Shown: piece by piece, positions 53,040 to 61,973 of the stretch
How the letters are laid out: each line of letters begins with the position of its first letter
Numbering within the stretch: position 1 is the first letter of the stretch
Assembly: GCF_002927275.1 (NCBI RefSeq)
Contig: NZ_PRKW01000007.1
Coordinates: 186,001-250,000 of the forward strand
Length of the DNA: 64,000 bases
DNA from: Arthrobacter pityocampae
GTDB lineage: Bacteria > Actinomycetota > Actinomycetes > Actinomycetales > Micrococcaceae
Reading direction: 5' to 3'
The notes under the pieces: generated by a model
The model's input: only the letters and a program-made list of their open reading frames with translations
Databases searched by the model: none
What the model was told of the DNA's origin: nothing
Translations under genes and position numbers: made by a program

Positions 53040-53238
53040 CGATCTTCTTCTGCAGGTGTGAGTATGACTTTGCCCGGGGTCGACAATTAAGCTCCGGCGA
53101 CCTCTACCGCTTACGGGACTGTCGCCCCGGGGGCGGCAGGCTGCCGGACGTTGATGCCCAGCAGATCATTGCCCCAGAGCACGACATAGAAGATTTAGCA
53201 CAGAGTTGGGCTTCGGCTGCTCCAACACGCGGTGATGA

Positions 53239-54141
53239 TCAACCCTGCCGTGACCCCGGATGCCCGGCGACACGCGAAGATCCCCGCGCATACTCCAGCG
53301 CCGACCGCACCATCTCCTCGCCCGCCAGGATGCCCCGCGCCCCGGTCACGGTCAGGTGCGGCCGCTCGAACCCTGTGGCGTGGAGCTCCCCGTGCGCCGG
53401 CCTGAAGGCGATATCGGCGACTTCCAGCATCCCGGCGTCGAGCAGTGAATCACCCGCCGTGATCAGGGTGTCCACTCCCATGCGCTCACGCACCTCCGCG
53501 ACCGCCGCCTCCTTGCTCACCGGCACCGGCACGCAGTACAGCTTCCGGCCCTGCAGTGACACTTTCCAGCCGCGCTGTCCGCACCAGTCCGTCAGGTCCG
53601 CCAGGTACTCCGGCGACAGGGACGCCCGCTCCACGAGACAGTAGATGAAGGTGTCCTCCGCGGTTCGCGCCCGGACCAGTCCCTGGACGGGGTTCTCGAC
53701 CGTCAGCTGCTCGAAGACCTCCGCCAGCGGCACGCACTCCCGGCTGATCCTGCTCCGGATCGACGCCGTCCATGCGGCGTCGGGCACGCCGTCCTTCATG
53801 AGGACCGCCCCGTTGGTGCTGATCGCATAGCCCCTGCCCCGACCGGGCAGACGGATCCGCTCGAACTGCTCCCGGGTCCGCGTGGTCACCGGGACGAACT
53901 GGCCCCGCTGGGCGAGATCCTCGAGCATCGCCTCGGCCGACCGCGTCATGAAGGACAACGGAGCACCCCGATAGACCTCCGCGACCACCATCGGGGGAGC
54001 GGCGTCATCCGGCCCCGCCAGCAGCATGGAATTGGCGGAGTAGATCAGCGTGCGGTCCAGGTCCGAGGCGAACAGCACCCGCTGCCCCGAAGTGTTGTCC
54101 TCCGCAACGCTGCTGGCCGTCGTCGTCGCCAGGGTACTCAT
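53239..54141 (-). CDS. HAD hydrolase of the Ter biosynthetic module
   Basis: 300 residues. FASDLDRTLIYSANS is the D-x-D-x-T nucleophile motif, STNGAVLMKDG the second region and LITAGDSLLDAGMLEVAD the Mg-binding fourth motif; the Cof/sucrose-phosphatase-like cap lies between. ATG 54141 overlaps the phosphoribosyltransferase stop (ATGA). In Ter loci this HAD works with phosphoribosyltransferases and a CitE-like lyase, perhaps making a nucleotide-like stress compound (established association, product unknown). Confidence 0.85.
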   Translation of the reverse strand: MSTLATTTASSVAEDNTSGQRVLFASDLDRTLIYSANSMLLAGPDDAAPPMVVAEVYRGAPLSFMTRSAEAMLEDLAQRGQFVPVTTRTREQFERIRLPGRGRGYAISTNGAVLMKDGVPDAAWTASIRSRISRECVPLAEVFEQLTVENPVQGLVRARTAEDTFIYCLVERASLSPEYLADLTDWCGQRGWKVSLQGRKLYCVPVPVSKEAAVAEVRERMGVDTLITAGDSLLDAGMLEVADIAFRPAHGELHATGFERPHLTVTGARGILAGEEMVRSALEYARGSSRVAGHPGSRQG

Positions 54142-56690
54142 GCGTCGGCCTCCGCCACCCCGGCTGGAAGCACGGGATGGATGAGCCCCACACAGCTGTA
54201 GGGCAGATCCGGCACCTCCACCACGTCCACGCCGCGCTGCGCCGCCAGCAGCAGGATGTGCTGCAGGTTCCCCTGCGCACCGGGACGAATGAGGATCTTC
54301 CACGGGACCCGCCGCAGCAGCACCCTCGTGGTCTCCCCGACGCCCGGTTTCACGAGGTTCACGTTGTCGATGCCGAACTCGCGGCTGATCCGCTCGACCG
54401 CCGCCCACCCCGACCAGTCCGGACGAACAGGCTCCGACGGTCCTTGCTGCGCGGCGAGCACGTCGTCGCGGACGTCCCCCAACTGCTCCTCGATCGCCGT
54501 CAGGAATGCGTTGGACACGTCCGCGGGCCCGAGGCCGGTGTAGAACTTCGCCCCGTGGAAATCCTCGGGCCCGATCAGCGAGCGGTTGAACACGGTCCGG
54601 GACACCAGTCCGGAGACCGTGGAATTGAGGCAGGCCGAGGGGATGAGGAAGTCCTCACGGGTGCCGAAGATGCTCACGCAGTGCCCCGGGTCGGCCAGGA
54701 CCGCGAGATCGGCGGGGAAGCGCACGCCGTCGGTCTCCTCGAACCGCTCGACGGCGGCAGCGAGCTCCCGGGCGATCGCGCCCTTGCCGGTCCACCCGTC
54801 CACGAACATCACGTTCTCCGGCCGGTGGTGCGAGGCAAGGTAGCTCAGGGCTGTGGTGTCGATCCCTAGGCCCCGCACGATGCTCGCCGTGTAATGCTGC
54901 AGCTCGATCCCATGGACGGCCAACGCCCAGCGCTTCATGAGGATGCCGAGCGGCGTCCCGGCCCGCGCCAGCGAGACGAGGACGACGTCGGGCCCGCGCA
55001 GTGCGAGGACCTGCTCGGTGACCACGCCCACGGCGTGCGCCACCCGCGTCTTCGACCCCTCCAGCGCGTCCCGAAACAGCGCCGAATACTCGGCCGAGGG
55101 TGCGAACTCCTCGGGCAGGGACTCCGCGTAGCTCGCCGTCCCCGTCTGGTTAGCCAGTTCACGCTCGGCCACCGGCGCCTCGAGCTGCGCCTCGCTGAGA
55201 TCCTTCAGCAGCCAGGTCACGTCCTCGGGGGAGTAGGACCCGAAGGCCGGGCCCTGCTGCGGCCGGGGGTACGGCGATTCGGCTTGCAGCAGGACTAGGT
55301 GGACCTCGGCCCCGGACCCGGCGACTGCATCGCTGATGCTGCCGGGACCGGTCAGGGCGTCGGCCGCGGTGCCGGGTTCGGGCAGGACCACGACGGCGTC
55401 GAAGAGAGCGCCCGGGTGCGTGACGTTGTAGGCGAAACGGCGCCCAGGGCCGTCGAGGGTGGCGTCGTGACTCCCGAAGGTGACGGCGGATCGGATGGGG
55501 TAGCCGGGCTCGTCGTGCACGAGGATCGGCGAGCGGGTGCTGGTCGAGAACAGCACGCTCGCGGTGGGCAGTTGCTCCTCGAGTGCGTGGGCGACGGCCA
55601 GCGGCAGCGCCATGAACTCCTCCGTGCCCAGCACGAGTACCCGGGAGGCGCCGGCCAGTCCGTCACGGAGCGTGGCGGCCAATGCTGCAGCTGCATCCGT
55701 CGCCGATCCGGCGTCGACCCCGAAGCGGGGGCTGCGGATGGCCGGGACGCTGCCGGTCGCGTCCACGATCCGCACGCGACCTGGGGCCGCATCGCGGACC
55801 GGGGTGTCCTGGACCTGGTCGATGAACGAGGCAGCGGCGTCGGGCAGGTCCGCCGGCAGATGGATGGACCCGGTGCCGAGGGCGACGACGTCGATCCTGC
55901 ATCCGAGCTCAGCCGCGAGGGCCGCCAGTGCGGCGTCGTCGTCGGCGCTTCGCAGGTCGATGAGGGACGCCACGACGTACCGTTCGTGCGCGCTCGCCGC
56001 GTGGAGTTCGCGGATCGTGTTGATCACGGTGGCTCCGGTGCTGAGCTCGTCGTCGACGAGGACGACGGTCCGGGCGCTGTGCACCCCGCTGTGGCGGGTG
56101 GGGATCAGCTGGTGGGAGGTGGCGTGGGAATGCGCCTCCTCGAAGCGGCCGTAGGGTCGGACGGCGTCCTCGCCGGTTGCCGCGTGGCGGGTGGAGTGGA
56201 GGTAGTAGGTGCCCAGCATCTCCGCGACCAGATGGCCCAGCCCGGTGGCGGTCTCGGCGTACCCGATGGTGACGACGTCGGGCAGGGCCGCCCGTGCCGG
56301 GGCGAGCATCGCCTCGAGCTCGGCGATCGCCTCCCTGCGTGTGGGATTCGGCCCGGCGGAACCGCCGACGTCGGACAGCAGGTCCTGTAGGCGGGCGGCA
56401 GCGCGCACGACGACGTCGTCCGTGCCTCCGGTCGACGAATCGGCGGGGCGCAGTGCCCGCTGGACGAGGAGGCCGAGCAGGTGACCCGCGGCGATGACGA
56501 TGCCGGGTTCGGTGGGCACGTGCTTTGCGAGGACCCGGGAGACCAGGAGATGCGCGCGCTTCGGGTTCCGCCGCAGGGCGAGGCTCACCAGCAGGTCCAC
56601 CGGCAGCAGGCTCCGCTCGGCGTCGGAAGCGAGGACGATGCCGAGCCTCTCCGAGAGCGGTGCATCCGTCGCGAGGTCGGGCGGCGTCAT
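54138..56690 (-). CDS. Fused double phosphoribosyltransferase of the Ter module (PRTase_2-TRSP-PRTase_1/StiP-PELOTA)
   Basis: 850 residues. The first half has an orotate-PRTase-like core with VLVDDELSTGAT (residues 210-221) and a TRSP region around RVLVLGTEEFMALPLAVAHA. The second half reads LALRGPDVVLVSLARAGTPL, HYTASIVRGLGID and FVDGWTGKGAIARELA, as in StiP/PRTase_1, and ends with a PELOTA-like RNA-binding stretch (LLLAAQRGVDVVEVPDLP). These four parts are usually on two genes, so this is a fusion. Both starts and stops overlap neighbours. It presumably links ribose phosphate to a base-like substrate. Confidence 0.83.
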   Translation of the reverse strand: MTPPDLATDAPLSERLGIVLASDAERSLLPVDLLVSLALRRNPKRAHLLVSRVLAKHVPTEPGIVIAAGHLLGLLVQRALRPADSSTGGTDDVVVRAAARLQDLLSDVGGSAGPNPTRREAIAELEAMLAPARAALPDVVTIGYAETATGLGHLVAEMLGTYYLHSTRHAATGEDAVRPYGRFEEAHSHATSHQLIPTRHSGVHSARTVVLVDDELSTGATVINTIRELHAASAHERYVVASLIDLRSADDDAALAALAAELGCRIDVVALGTGSIHLPADLPDAAASFIDQVQDTPVRDAAPGRVRIVDATGSVPAIRSPRFGVDAGSATDAAAALAATLRDGLAGASRVLVLGTEEFMALPLAVAHALEEQLPTASVLFSTSTRSPILVHDEPGYPIRSAVTFGSHDATLDGPGRRFAYNVTHPGALFDAVVVLPEPGTAADALTGPGSISDAVAGSGAEVHLVLLQAESPYPRPQQGPAFGSYSPEDVTWLLKDLSEAQLEAPVAERELANQTGTASYAESLPEEFAPSAEYSALFRDALEGSKTRVAHAVGVVTEQVLALRGPDVVLVSLARAGTPLGILMKRWALAVHGIELQHYTASIVRGLGIDTTALSYLASHHRPENVMFVDGWTGKGAIARELAAAVERFEETDGVRFPADLAVLADPGHCVSIFGTREDFLIPSACLNSTVSGLVSRTVFNRSLIGPEDFHGAKFYTGLGPADVSNAFLTAIEEQLGDVRDDVLAAQQGPSEPVRPDWSGWAAVERISREFGIDNVNLVKPGVGETTRVLLRRVPWKILIRPGAQGNLQHILLLAAQRGVDVVEVPDLPYSCVGLIHPVLPAGVAEADA

Positions 56691-57862
56691 CGCATGCCTG
56701 CTTCCAGGAGTTCCACGAAGCTGACATCGGCGCGGGCCACCCCAAAGGCCCGTGCCCGCAGCAGGGTGCGCTCGGCCCAGGAGCGGTGGGGTTTGAGTTC
56801 GTTCATCTTGTTCCCGTAGGTCGAGGCCATCACGCCGCCGACCGCGTTGCTCATGACATCGAGGGCGTCCACGTACTGCTCGTGCGTGACCGTCAGCATG
56901 GCGTGGACCACCGGCACGTGGCTCGGATGGATGACCGTCTTGCCCTGCAGGCCGTTGGCCTGATCGAGTTCGATCTCCCGCAGGAGCCCATCGAGATTGT
57001 CGATGAGGATCCGCTGGCGGAGTTCCTTCTCGTTGGCGGCGTCGAAGGGTGTCACCCGCAGGAGCGGCTTCAGGAGGCGCTCGCTGTTCGTGAAGTGCTC
57101 CCACACCGGCGCGGAGATCACCCGGGCGTGCTCGGCGCGACCGAGCACGTTGACGACGTCGCCGATGGCGCTCGCCACCACCTGCACGTCGTAGATGGTC
57201 AGGTCGCGTGAGCGTCGGATCCCGAACGCACTGGACATGTCCGTGGCGCCGAGCCGCACGCACAGGACGATCTCCTGGAACTCGTCGATCAGCGCGGCGA
57301 TGTTCTGCAGGGCGCCGAGCCGGGTCTCCACGTGGGTGGTGAGGGGGTCCTCGATGATCGGCATGGCCCGGAGGGGAGCGCCGGCGTTGTCGCGGCCGCT
57401 CTCGGTGTTCAGTTGGGCGACGGCGTCGAGGAAGTCCCGCCCGCGGGAAGTCTCGTTCTCGAACTTCGGCAGGACGAAGCCCGTGACCACGCGGAGGTGC
57501 TCTCCCGCCCGGCGTCCGATCCGGAGCAACTGCTCGGCACTGCGGCACCGGATGAACAGCAGGGGCAGCTCGTCGGGGTGCCGTGCATCGAGGTCGGCCA
57601 GCGCGGCGAGGAGATTGTCCTCCGCGGCGTCCAGCTCGTCGTCCGGCACGGCGTCCTCGAGGCAGAGCACCGTGCTGAGGCAGCCGGCCGCCGTCTGCTT
57701 CAGCACGCCCTTCGCGAGGTCGGCCCGATTGGCCGGCGAATAGAGCGTCGCGCCGAGCCCGACGGCGAGCAGCAGGGGATCGGAGCCGGCGTCGAAGTGT
57801 TCCGGTGCGAGGAAGAACAGGCGCTCCTGCTCGGCCGGGTCAAGCGTCCTGAAGTGCTGCAT
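56687..57862 (-). CDS. CitE/HpcH-like C-C lyase of the Ter module
   Basis: 391 residues with a TIM-barrel aldolase/citrate-lyase pattern: LGATLYSPANRADLAKGVLK, TVLCLEDAVPDDELDA, LPLLFIRCRSAEQ, VTGFVLPKFENETSRG and GLQGKTVIHPSHVPVVHAML. It is the lyase known to accompany PRTase-TRSP and HAD genes in Ter stress loci. ATG 57862 starts MQHFRTLDPAEQER. The stop overlaps the phosphoribosyltransferase start. Its natural substrate is not known. Confidence 0.83.
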   Translation of the reverse strand: MQHFRTLDPAEQERLFFLAPEHFDAGSDPLLLAVGLGATLYSPANRADLAKGVLKQTAAGCLSTVLCLEDAVPDDELDAAEDNLLAALADLDARHPDELPLLFIRCRSAEQLLRIGRRAGEHLRVVTGFVLPKFENETSRGRDFLDAVAQLNTESGRDNAGAPLRAMPIIEDPLTTHVETRLGALQNIAALIDEFQEIVLCVRLGATDMSSAFGIRRSRDLTIYDVQVVASAIGDVVNVLGRAEHARVISAPVWEHFTNSERLLKPLLRVTPFDAANEKELRQRILIDNLDGLLREIELDQANGLQGKTVIHPSHVPVVHAMLTVTHEQYVDALDVMSNAVGGVMASTYGNKMNELKPHRSWAERTLLRARAFGVARADVSFVELLEAGMR

Positions 57863-57916
57863 GGTTCCCCCGTGAGTGAGCGACGGCCGTCCCGGGCCGG
57901 TAGCGCGTGGGCCGCA

Positions 57917-58978
57917 TCAAGAGTGCGGGATGGACATGGTGAAACCGAACTCGGCCCAGATGGCTTCGTCGGGAGCCTGGGCGGCGACGTACTCGACGCG
58001 CAGTTCCAGGACCGCGCCGATCCGCGACAGGTACAGGACGGCCTTGTCGCCCCGCCGGTTCGCGGGGACCACCGCCACCGTCTTCCCGTCGAACACGCGC
58101 ACGGTCAACGGCACCTGACCGGCGATGAAGATGGCGCGCCGGAGCTTCCTGAGATGACGTAGCGCCACCACCGCGTTCTGCTCGTGGAACCCCACGAGCG
58201 GACGGTTGCCCGACGTCATGACGGGAACACCGATGTGCGCGCCGTGACGGTTGGCCGCTCCGGTGACCCGCTCGACGTCCTCCCAGGCGATCGCCTCGAC
58301 TCCCGTGACCGCGAGCGTGCCGATGGCCGACTGCCGCGGATCCAGCCGGATGACGGGCTGCTCCTCGGACAGCTCGCGGAGGTCACCGAGGGACGGTGCG
58401 GCGAAGAGCGCCGAGGAGATGTCAGTGGGCCGCGCGGGCGTCTCGACGGGTGAGGTGCGGTGCAGGGCGAGACCGGCGGCCGGTCCTACCGGGGTCGACG
58501 GCGTGGACGTCCCCGGCCGGGCCAGGTTCAGTCCGACGGACGGCGCGGACGACGACGCCGACGGCGCGGGCGGCCGGCTCAGGTCAAGACCGACTGACGG
58601 CGGAGGAGGCGCGGACGGCGACGGCGCAGGCGTCCGGCCGAGATTCAGTCCAGCGGACGGCGCGGACGGCGCGGACGGCGACGATGACGCGGGCGTGCCC
58701 GGCCGGCTCAGGTTCAGCCCGACGGACGGCGCGGCTGGCGCGGACGACGACGTCGCCGGACGGGGAGGCGTACGGGAGAGCGTCAGGCCACCGGACGCAC
58801 CCGACGCCGCCGTCGGCCGTGGCACGTCCGCCGCTGCGGGCGCATCCGATCGGGCCGCCGCGGGTATGCCGGGCGCCACCGCCGCGGGACCGTCCGACGG
58901 AACCGCCGCGGGCTGCGGCTTACGGCGTCGGCTGAGGTAGGCGATGTCCGGGCGGGGAGAGAAGCGGTCACGGACCAC
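57917..58978 (-). CDS. Ter-operon protein with GLNLSR-type repeats and a conserved C-terminal domain
   Basis: 353 residues from GTG 58978, four bases after the preceding stop. Residues ~60-190 are a low-complexity Pro/Ser/Ala linker carrying six copies of a short motif: GLTLSRTP, GLNLSRPG, GLNLGRTP, GLDLSRPP, GLNLARPG and GLALHRTS. The motif resembles the first strand of TerD proteins (compare GLSLQKGQ). The C-terminal ~150 residues (FHEQNAVVALRHLRKLRRAIFI, DKAVLYLSRIGAVLELRVEY) look like an ordered domain, unnamed to me, common in Ter clusters. A scaffold role is a guess. Confidence 0.7.
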   Translation of the reverse strand: MVRDRFSPRPDIAYLSRRRKPQPAAVPSDGPAAVAPGIPAAARSDAPAAADVPRPTAASGASGGLTLSRTPPRPATSSSAPAAPSVGLNLSRPGTPASSSPSAPSAPSAGLNLGRTPAPSPSAPPPPSVGLDLSRPPAPSASSSAPSVGLNLARPGTSTPSTPVGPAAGLALHRTSPVETPARPTDISSALFAAPSLGDLRELSEEQPVIRLDPRQSAIGTLAVTGVEAIAWEDVERVTGAANRHGAHIGVPVMTSGNRPLVGFHEQNAVVALRHLRKLRRAIFIAGQVPLTVRVFDGKTVAVVPANRRGDKAVLYLSRIGAVLELRVEYVAAQAPDEAIWAEFGFTMSIPHS

Positions 58979-58982
58979 GGGG

Positions 58983-59534
58983 TCAGAGCACCAGACCGAA
59001 GTCGCGGGCGACGCCGGCCAGGCCGTCCTGGTAGCCCTGGCCGAGGGCGCGGAACTTCCAGTTGGCCCCGTGACGGTAGAGCTCGCCGAACATCATCGCC
59101 TTGATCCGGCTCTGGTCCTGCGGCGGGATGGTGAAGCGGAGCAGTTCGGCGTCCTGCTCGTTCGCCACGCGGATGTAGGAATCCTTGACCGCCGCGAAGG
59201 TCCCGGGGCCGCGCACCTCGGGATCCACGTAGACCAGGAAAGCGATCTTGCTGACGGCCTCGGGGATCAGGGAGAAGACGACGTCGATCTGCTCCTGGTC
59301 CTCGGTGCCGACGAACTCGAGGCCACCCGCGCTCGTGGAGATCTGGTTGAAGAACACCAGGTGTTCGTCGGAGAGCGCCCGGCCGTCCTTGCCGCACATG
59401 ATGGCCAGGGGCACGGGTTCCGCCTGCGGCCCGCGGCTGGGGGTCATGCCCCAGCCCAGCCCGACGAGGACACGGGTCAGGTGCGGGTTCTCCGCGGTGA
59501 GGGCAGCGTTGCTGCCGGGCACCATCGACGCCAC
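58983..59534 (-). CDS. Divergent TerD-family protein
   Basis: 183 residues. The fold matches TerD: LTRVLVGLGWGMTPS, LVFFNQISTSAGG, VYVDPEVRGPGTFAAVKDSY and FGELYRHGANWKFRALGQGY then GLAGVARDFG. The calcium ligands of true TerD (DLDA and GDGDDE) are replaced (PLAIMCGKDG and GTEDQEQ). So calcium binding is probably weak or lost. GTG 59534 shares one base with the stop of the previous gene; ATG 59525 is an alternative. Confidence 0.8.
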   Translation of the reverse strand: MASMVPGSNAALTAENPHLTRVLVGLGWGMTPSRGPQAEPVPLAIMCGKDGRALSDEHLVFFNQISTSAGGLEFVGTEDQEQIDVVFSLIPEAVSKIAFLVYVDPEVRGPGTFAAVKDSYIRVANEQDAELLRFTIPPQDQSRIKAMMFGELYRHGANWKFRALGQGYQDGLAGVARDFGLVL

Positions 59535-60046
59535 TATCGTCCTTCCAGGTGAAGACTGCCGAGATCGAATTTGTCCTGCAGGAACCGGCCGTGCACGGCG
59601 AGTTCCGTGACTGCGCCCGTCCGGACCTGGCGGTTCAGGTCGGTCGCCGTGGCGTGCAGGGTCCTCAGCTGCGCCAGGAGGGTGCGGGTCTCGGGGGACT
59701 CGTCCTGCCGCGAGGTCTCGGGCACGAGCATGTACGCACGCAGCGCCCCGGGCAGGTAGTCGCTGAGGATCGCCTCGAGGAGCACCAGCTGCTCCGTCGA
59801 TGCCTTGAACTCGCCGATGTAGCGGATGAGGGCCCCGAGCAGGTCGAGGATCTGCCGTACCTGGGAGTGGACGATCGTGGGGTGCAGGGCCCCGCTGCGG
59901 AGCACCGTCCTCCGGAGCTGCTCCAGGGCCAGGGCCGCGCGCCGGAGATCGTCCTGCTCGGAGGACGGCGGTGGTCCCTCTCCGGCCTGGAGCCCACGCG
60001 CGGGCTCCGCGCCGCCGAAGAGGGACCCGAGGAACTTACCGACCAT
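59534..60046 (-). CDS. Ter-operon helical protein of unknown function
   Basis: 170 residues with a glycine-rich N-terminus (VGKFLGSLFGGAEPARG) that may be a short amphipathic anchor, then helices. LLEAILSDYLPGALRAYMLVP and LLAQLRTLHATATDLNRQV resemble the C-terminal domain of the accessory membrane protein at 30799-31602. Lies 30 bases after TelA and overlaps the next gene by one base. Probably part of the Ter complex at the membrane (inference). Confidence 0.72.
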   Translation of the reverse strand: MVGKFLGSLFGGAEPARGLQAGEGPPPSSEQDDLRRAALALEQLRRTVLRSGALHPTIVHSQVRQILDLLGALIRYIGEFKASTEQLVLLEAILSDYLPGALRAYMLVPETSRQDESPETRTLLAQLRTLHATATDLNRQVRTGAVTELAVHGRFLQDKFDLGSLHLEGR

Positions 60047-60076
60047 CGTGGGGACGGTCCGCAGTGCACAGGGTCA

Positions 60077-61270
60077 TCAGTTGCCTTCCTGCTGGCGGGT
60101 CCGGTCCAGGTACGGACGGGCCCGCTCGAGTCCGGACTCGAGGGCGTGGACGGTGCCCTCCATGTTCTTGTTCGCCTGCACGCGGAACGTGTCGATCGCG
60201 TCCATGGTCTGGAAGACGTTGTCGAAGGCCTTCTGCAGTGTCTCGACGCTGACGCCGGAGCTCGCCGCCTGCTGGTGGATGCGCCCCGTCTGGTCCTTCA
60301 GCATCTCGCTGGTCTTCAGGATCATGTTGTTCGTCGTCGTGTTGATGGCATCGATCTGGTCCAGCACCATCTTCTGGTTGGCCAGGGCCTGAGCCACGAT
60401 GACGGCGGTGCGCAGCGCGGAGATCGTCGTGGTGCGGGCGCGCTCCACACCCTTGATGAGCTCCGTGTTGTTCTTCCGGATCAGATCGATGGCGAGATAG
60501 CCCTGCACCGAGACGGCCAGCTGGGTGAGGATGTCCTGATGGCGCTGCCGGATGGGGAAGAGGACGTCCGAGCCGAGCTTGTCGGCATCCTCGATGCGTC
60601 CGAGCGCCTTCATGGAGTCGATCTTCTCCGACGTCGCCGTGTCGAGGGCCTTCGCGAACACCGCGTACTCGCTGAGGCCCTCCATGGTCTCCCACAGCTG
60701 GGTCTTCTCCTGCGCGAGGCTCGCGTTGTCCTTGAGGAGCTCGTCCTGGCCGGCCATGAGGGACTTGATGATGTTGTTGATCTGGGTCTGGGCCGACTCG
60801 TACTTCCGGAAGTACTTCGCCAGCTTGTTCCCGCCGGGGATGACCCCGAGGATCTTCCGCCCCATGCCGAGATCGGCCTGGTTGGGCGTGAGGTCCTCGA
60901 CGGTCGTCCGGAGTTCACCCAGCGTGGACGCCACCTGCACCTGCGCGTTGTTGCCCGACTTCTTCGCACCCGCCAGAGACGTCGACGACCGCTCGAGGAG
61001 TCGGCTCGACGTCGAGGAGGAGGCGATCAGCTGCTGACCGGCCAGGCTGTTGATGCCGTCGATCTTCGCCGAGTACTCGGGGCTGTGGGGATTCAGTGCC
61101 GAGACCTCGGCGATGAAGCTCCGTGCCTGGGCGTTGATCTCGGCCTGGCGGTCGGCCGGTACCGGGACCATGCCCGGTGCGTCCTCCTCCTTGACCACGG
61201 GAGCGGGCTCCGGGGCCTGGAGGACGAGCGCGCCGTCGGAGGCGTCAGGGGGTGTGAGGCTGATGCTCAT
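60077..61270 (-). CDS. telA: TelA-family toxic anion resistance protein
   Basis: 397 residues, all-helical with long coiled coils: YFRKYESAQTQINNIIKSLM, ELLKDNASLAQEKTQLW, and VSVQGYLAIDLIRKNNTELI followed by ARTTTISALRTAVIVAQAL, the typical TelA core. The N-terminal ~40 residues are a Pro/Glu-rich linker. TelA acts with TerD proteins in tellurite and envelope-stress responses. ATG 61270. It sits 24 bases after the second TerD gene. Confidence 0.9.
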   Translation of the reverse strand: MSISLTPPDASDGALVLQAPEPAPVVKEEDAPGMVPVPADRQAEINAQARSFIAEVSALNPHSPEYSAKIDGINSLAGQQLIASSSTSSRLLERSSTSLAGAKKSGNNAQVQVASTLGELRTTVEDLTPNQADLGMGRKILGVIPGGNKLAKYFRKYESAQTQINNIIKSLMAGQDELLKDNASLAQEKTQLWETMEGLSEYAVFAKALDTATSEKIDSMKALGRIEDADKLGSDVLFPIRQRHQDILTQLAVSVQGYLAIDLIRKNNTELIKGVERARTTTISALRTAVIVAQALANQKMVLDQIDAINTTTNNMILKTSEMLKDQTGRIHQQAASSGVSVETLQKAFDNVFQTMDAIDTFRVQANKNMEGTVHALESGLERARPYLDRTRQQEGN

Positions 61271-61294
61271 GGGGGTGACTTTCGCTTGGCAGGA

Positions 61295-61876
61295 TCAGGA
61301 GAGCTGGACGCCGAAGTCGGTGGCCACGCCGGCGAGACCCGAAGCGTATCCCTGCCCCACGGCCTTGAACTTCCACTCGCCGTTGTGGCGGTACAGCTCG
61401 GAGAAGATCATGCACGTCTCCGGTGCTGCATCCTCGCTGAGGTCGTACCGGACCACCTCGGCGTCGGTGTCCTGGTTGATGACCCGGCAGTACGCCGACC
61501 GTACCTGGCCGAAGTTCTGGCGCCGGGTGTCGGCCTGATCGATCGAGACGACGAAGATGATGCGGGCGACGTCGCTCGCGACCGTGGCGAGGTCGACGGC
61601 GATGACCTCGTCGTCGCCGTCGCCGGCGCCGGACCGGTTGTCGCCCTTGTGGACGACGGTGCCGTCCGGGGTGGTCGGCTGGTTGTAGAAGATGAAGTCG
61701 GCTTCAGAGCGGACCTTCCCGTCCGCGCCCAGCAGCAGCGCCGAGGCGTCGAGGTCGAACGCATCACCGGTGGTGGACCGCGGGTCCCAGCCCAGCCCGA
61801 CGTAGACCTTCTCGAGGCCCGGATCGGTCTTCGTCAGGGAGAGGTTGCTGCCCTTGGTGAGCGTGAGTCCAGCCAT
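61295..61876 (-). CDS. terD: TerD-family calcium-binding stress protein (second copy)
   Basis: 193 residues. GLTLTKGSNLSLTKTDPG at the front, VGLGWDPRST, FDLDASALLLG and GAGDGDDEVIAVDL give the complete pair of TerD calcium sites, and GEWKFKAVGQGYASGLAG closes the domain. ATG 61876. Works with TelA and other Ter proteins in membrane-associated stress complexes (family knowledge). Confidence 0.92.
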   Translation of the reverse strand: MAGLTLTKGSNLSLTKTDPGLEKVYVGLGWDPRSTTGDAFDLDASALLLGADGKVRSEADFIFYNQPTTPDGTVVHKGDNRSGAGDGDDEVIAVDLATVASDVARIIFVVSIDQADTRRQNFGQVRSAYCRVINQDTDAEVVRYDLSEDAAPETCMIFSELYRHNGEWKFKAVGQGYASGLAGVATDFGVQLS

Positions 61877-61973
61877 GGTCGTACTCCTTCGTCAGAGATG
61901 TGGTGCCTGCGGGGTGTTCGGACGATCCGGTCAGGACGTTACCAAAACCGGATTCGCTGTGAGTGTGCGGGGC

